From Bacteroidales bacterium (GTDB taxonomy: Bacteria > Bacteroidota > Bacteroidia > Bacteroidales > UBA932): DNA of 7,518 bases. Within the stretch, counting starts at the first letter, position 1. Every line of letters begins with the position of its first letter. Below are positions 6,595 to 7,518 of this stretch, piece by piece. The position numbers and the translations under genes are program-made. The stretch is from the NCBI GenBank assembly GCA_024401945.1, contig JAKSKC010000067.1:1-7518 (forward strand), in the 5' to 3' direction. The notes below the pieces were generated by a model. It saw nothing but the letters and a program-made list of their open reading frames with translations, ran no database searches and was not told where the DNA came from.

Positions 6595-7518
6595 CTACCT
6601 TCCCGGAATCCTGAGTTTCCGGCCGGCATATATAGTGCTGGAACTTAAATTGTTGGCTTTCTTGAGTGCAGCTACGCTGGTACCGTATCTCTTTGCTATG
6701 GAGCCGAGGGTGTCCCCCCTCCTCACGGTATAATAACCCGAGGAGCTCCTGGTTGATCGCGACTCATAGGCCGTATCGTCACTGCCGACCATCACCTTGG
6801 AACGGAACATCTCGTCAGCCTTGTAGGCCGCGATGGAATCTATGTCCGCCTTCTCGAATTCGAGGGCCCAGGTGCGCGGAAGACGCAGGACATAGCTCTT
6901 TGTACTGTCGGCCGGGATAATCTGACGGACATACTGCGGATTGAGGTAATCTATCACGCTCATAGGGACACCGACCTTCTCGCTGATCTGGCGGAAATGT
7001 ATCTTGTTGTTGATGTCGATGTCGTAAACCGGTTCGGTTATGACAGACTCCGAAGGATCGATGTGATACTCCTTGCTGTATTCCATTGCATACATCGCCC
7101 CCACCATGGCTGGAAGGTATCCTCTGGTTTCCCTTGGCAGATACGGATATATGCTCCAGAAATCGGATTTCCCCGCACGGCGCATCGCCTTGACCACATT
7201 GGCCGAGCCGCAGTTGTACGAACTGATGGCCAGGGACCAGTCCCCGAATGCATTGTAGGCATCCCTGAGATACCTTGCGGCAGCGTCGCTCGCCTTGTAT
7301 ATATCCATCCTCTCATCCACCATCCCGTCCACCTCGAGGCCGTAGAAACGCCCTGTCTTGGGCATGAACTGCCACAGCCCCTTGGCGCCCACGCGCGAAG
7401 TGGCCCTCTGCTTGAGGGCTGATTCGATTATCGAGAGATATTTGATCTCCGTAGGGATGTCATACTCCGTGAGGGCCTTCTCGAAAATAGGGAAGAAGAA
7501 CTCCGCCTCACCGAGAAG
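6595..7518 (-). CDS. mltD: MltD-like lytic transglycosylase with C-terminal LysM domain, 5' end outside window
   Basis: The window holds the last 307 residues; the frame stays open to the right edge, so the N-terminus and signal sequence are missing. The SLT catalytic domain begins with PTEIKYLSIIESALK, where Glu32 of the visible part is the expected catalytic acid, then SRVGAKGLWQFMP (41-53) and AISSYNCGSANV (98-109), the classic family-1 motifs. Such enzymes cleave the MurNAc-GlcNAc bond of peptidoglycan with formation of anhydro-MurNAc. Residues about 166-214 (HFRQISEKVGVPMSVIDYLNP) form a degenerate LysM-like segment, and a full LysM (YYTVRRGDTLGSIAKRYG to YAGRKLRIP) occupies 262-305, linked by a Ser/Arg-rich spacer. 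LysM binds peptidoglycan, so periplasmic or outer-membrane localisation is expected. A GTG at 7392 is internal to the domain and is not the true start. The EEP-family gene follows 6 bp later, so the two are probably co-transcribed. Confidence 0.93.
   Translation of the reverse strand, partial: LLGEAEFFFPIFEKALTEYDIPTEIKYLSIIESALKQRATSRVGAKGLWQFMPKTGRFYGLEVDGMVDERMDIYKASDAAARYLRDAYNAFGDWSLAISSYNCGSANVVKAMRRAGKSDFWSIYPYLPRETRGYLPAMVGAMYAMEYSKEYHIDPSESVITEPVYDIDINNKIHFRQISEKVGVPMSVIDYLNPQYVRQIIPADSTKSYVLRLPRTWALEFEKADIDSIAAYKADEMFRSKVMVGSDDTAYESRSTRSSSGYYTVRRGDTLGSIAKRYGTSVAALKKANNLSSSTIYAGRKLRIPGR

Noticed and set aside
1..7518. Mobile element, defence system, CRISPR array or RNA gene
   Set aside because: I looked for integrase or transposase motifs, direct or inverted repeats flanking a gene, spaced short repeats and tRNA-like structures on both strands and found none. 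The gene content is ordinary chromosomal.

Overview
The window looks like chromosomal DNA from a member of the Bacteroidota, most likely order Bacteroidales. Three things point there. It carries families typical of that group (DUF4301, an HGSNAT-like DUF5009-type acyltransferase, recF followed by a DUF721 gene). Start codons lack clear Shine-Dalgarno sequences. The only real intergenic gap holds two exact copies of the Bacteroidetes -7 promoter element TAnnTTTG. The sequence is fairly GC-rich for the group. I cannot name a genus from the sequence alone.

Layout: seven recognisable genes plus one conserved gene of unknown function fill almost the whole window. From a divergent promoter gap at about 4014-4084, a tightly packed minus-strand operon runs left: HGSNAT-like membrane acyltransferase, recF, DUF721 gene, pdxB, then an exported serine hydrolase of the beta-lactamase/PBP4 type, cut by the left edge. 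Spacings are 6 bp, an 8-bp overlap, a 4-bp ATGA overlap and 7 bp, so co-transcription and translational coupling are likely. From the same gap a DUF4301 gene runs right on the plus strand. It meets, tail to tail with a 7-bp overlap, a second minus-strand pair: an MltD-like lytic transglycosylase with a C-terminal LysM domain (cut by the right edge) followed 6 bp later by an exported endonuclease/exonuclease/phosphatase-family protein.

How the genes work together: RecF (recombinational repair and replication restart) and DUF721 (DciA-like, linked to replicative helicase loading) form a DNA-maintenance core. PdxB belongs to pyridoxal phosphate synthesis. The transglycosylase, the serine hydrolase and the acyltransferase act at the cell envelope or on glycans. 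The pairing looks like ordinary compact housekeeping organisation rather than a defence or mobile island. I see no tRNA, rRNA, CRISPR array, insertion sequence or integrase. No stretch longer than 300 bases lacks a gene.

The most interesting point is the DUF4301 protein. Its motifs resemble, in the right order, those of UDP-sugar pyrophosphorylases (UGP/AGX type), suggesting a nucleotidyltransferase-like fold for a family labelled as unknown.
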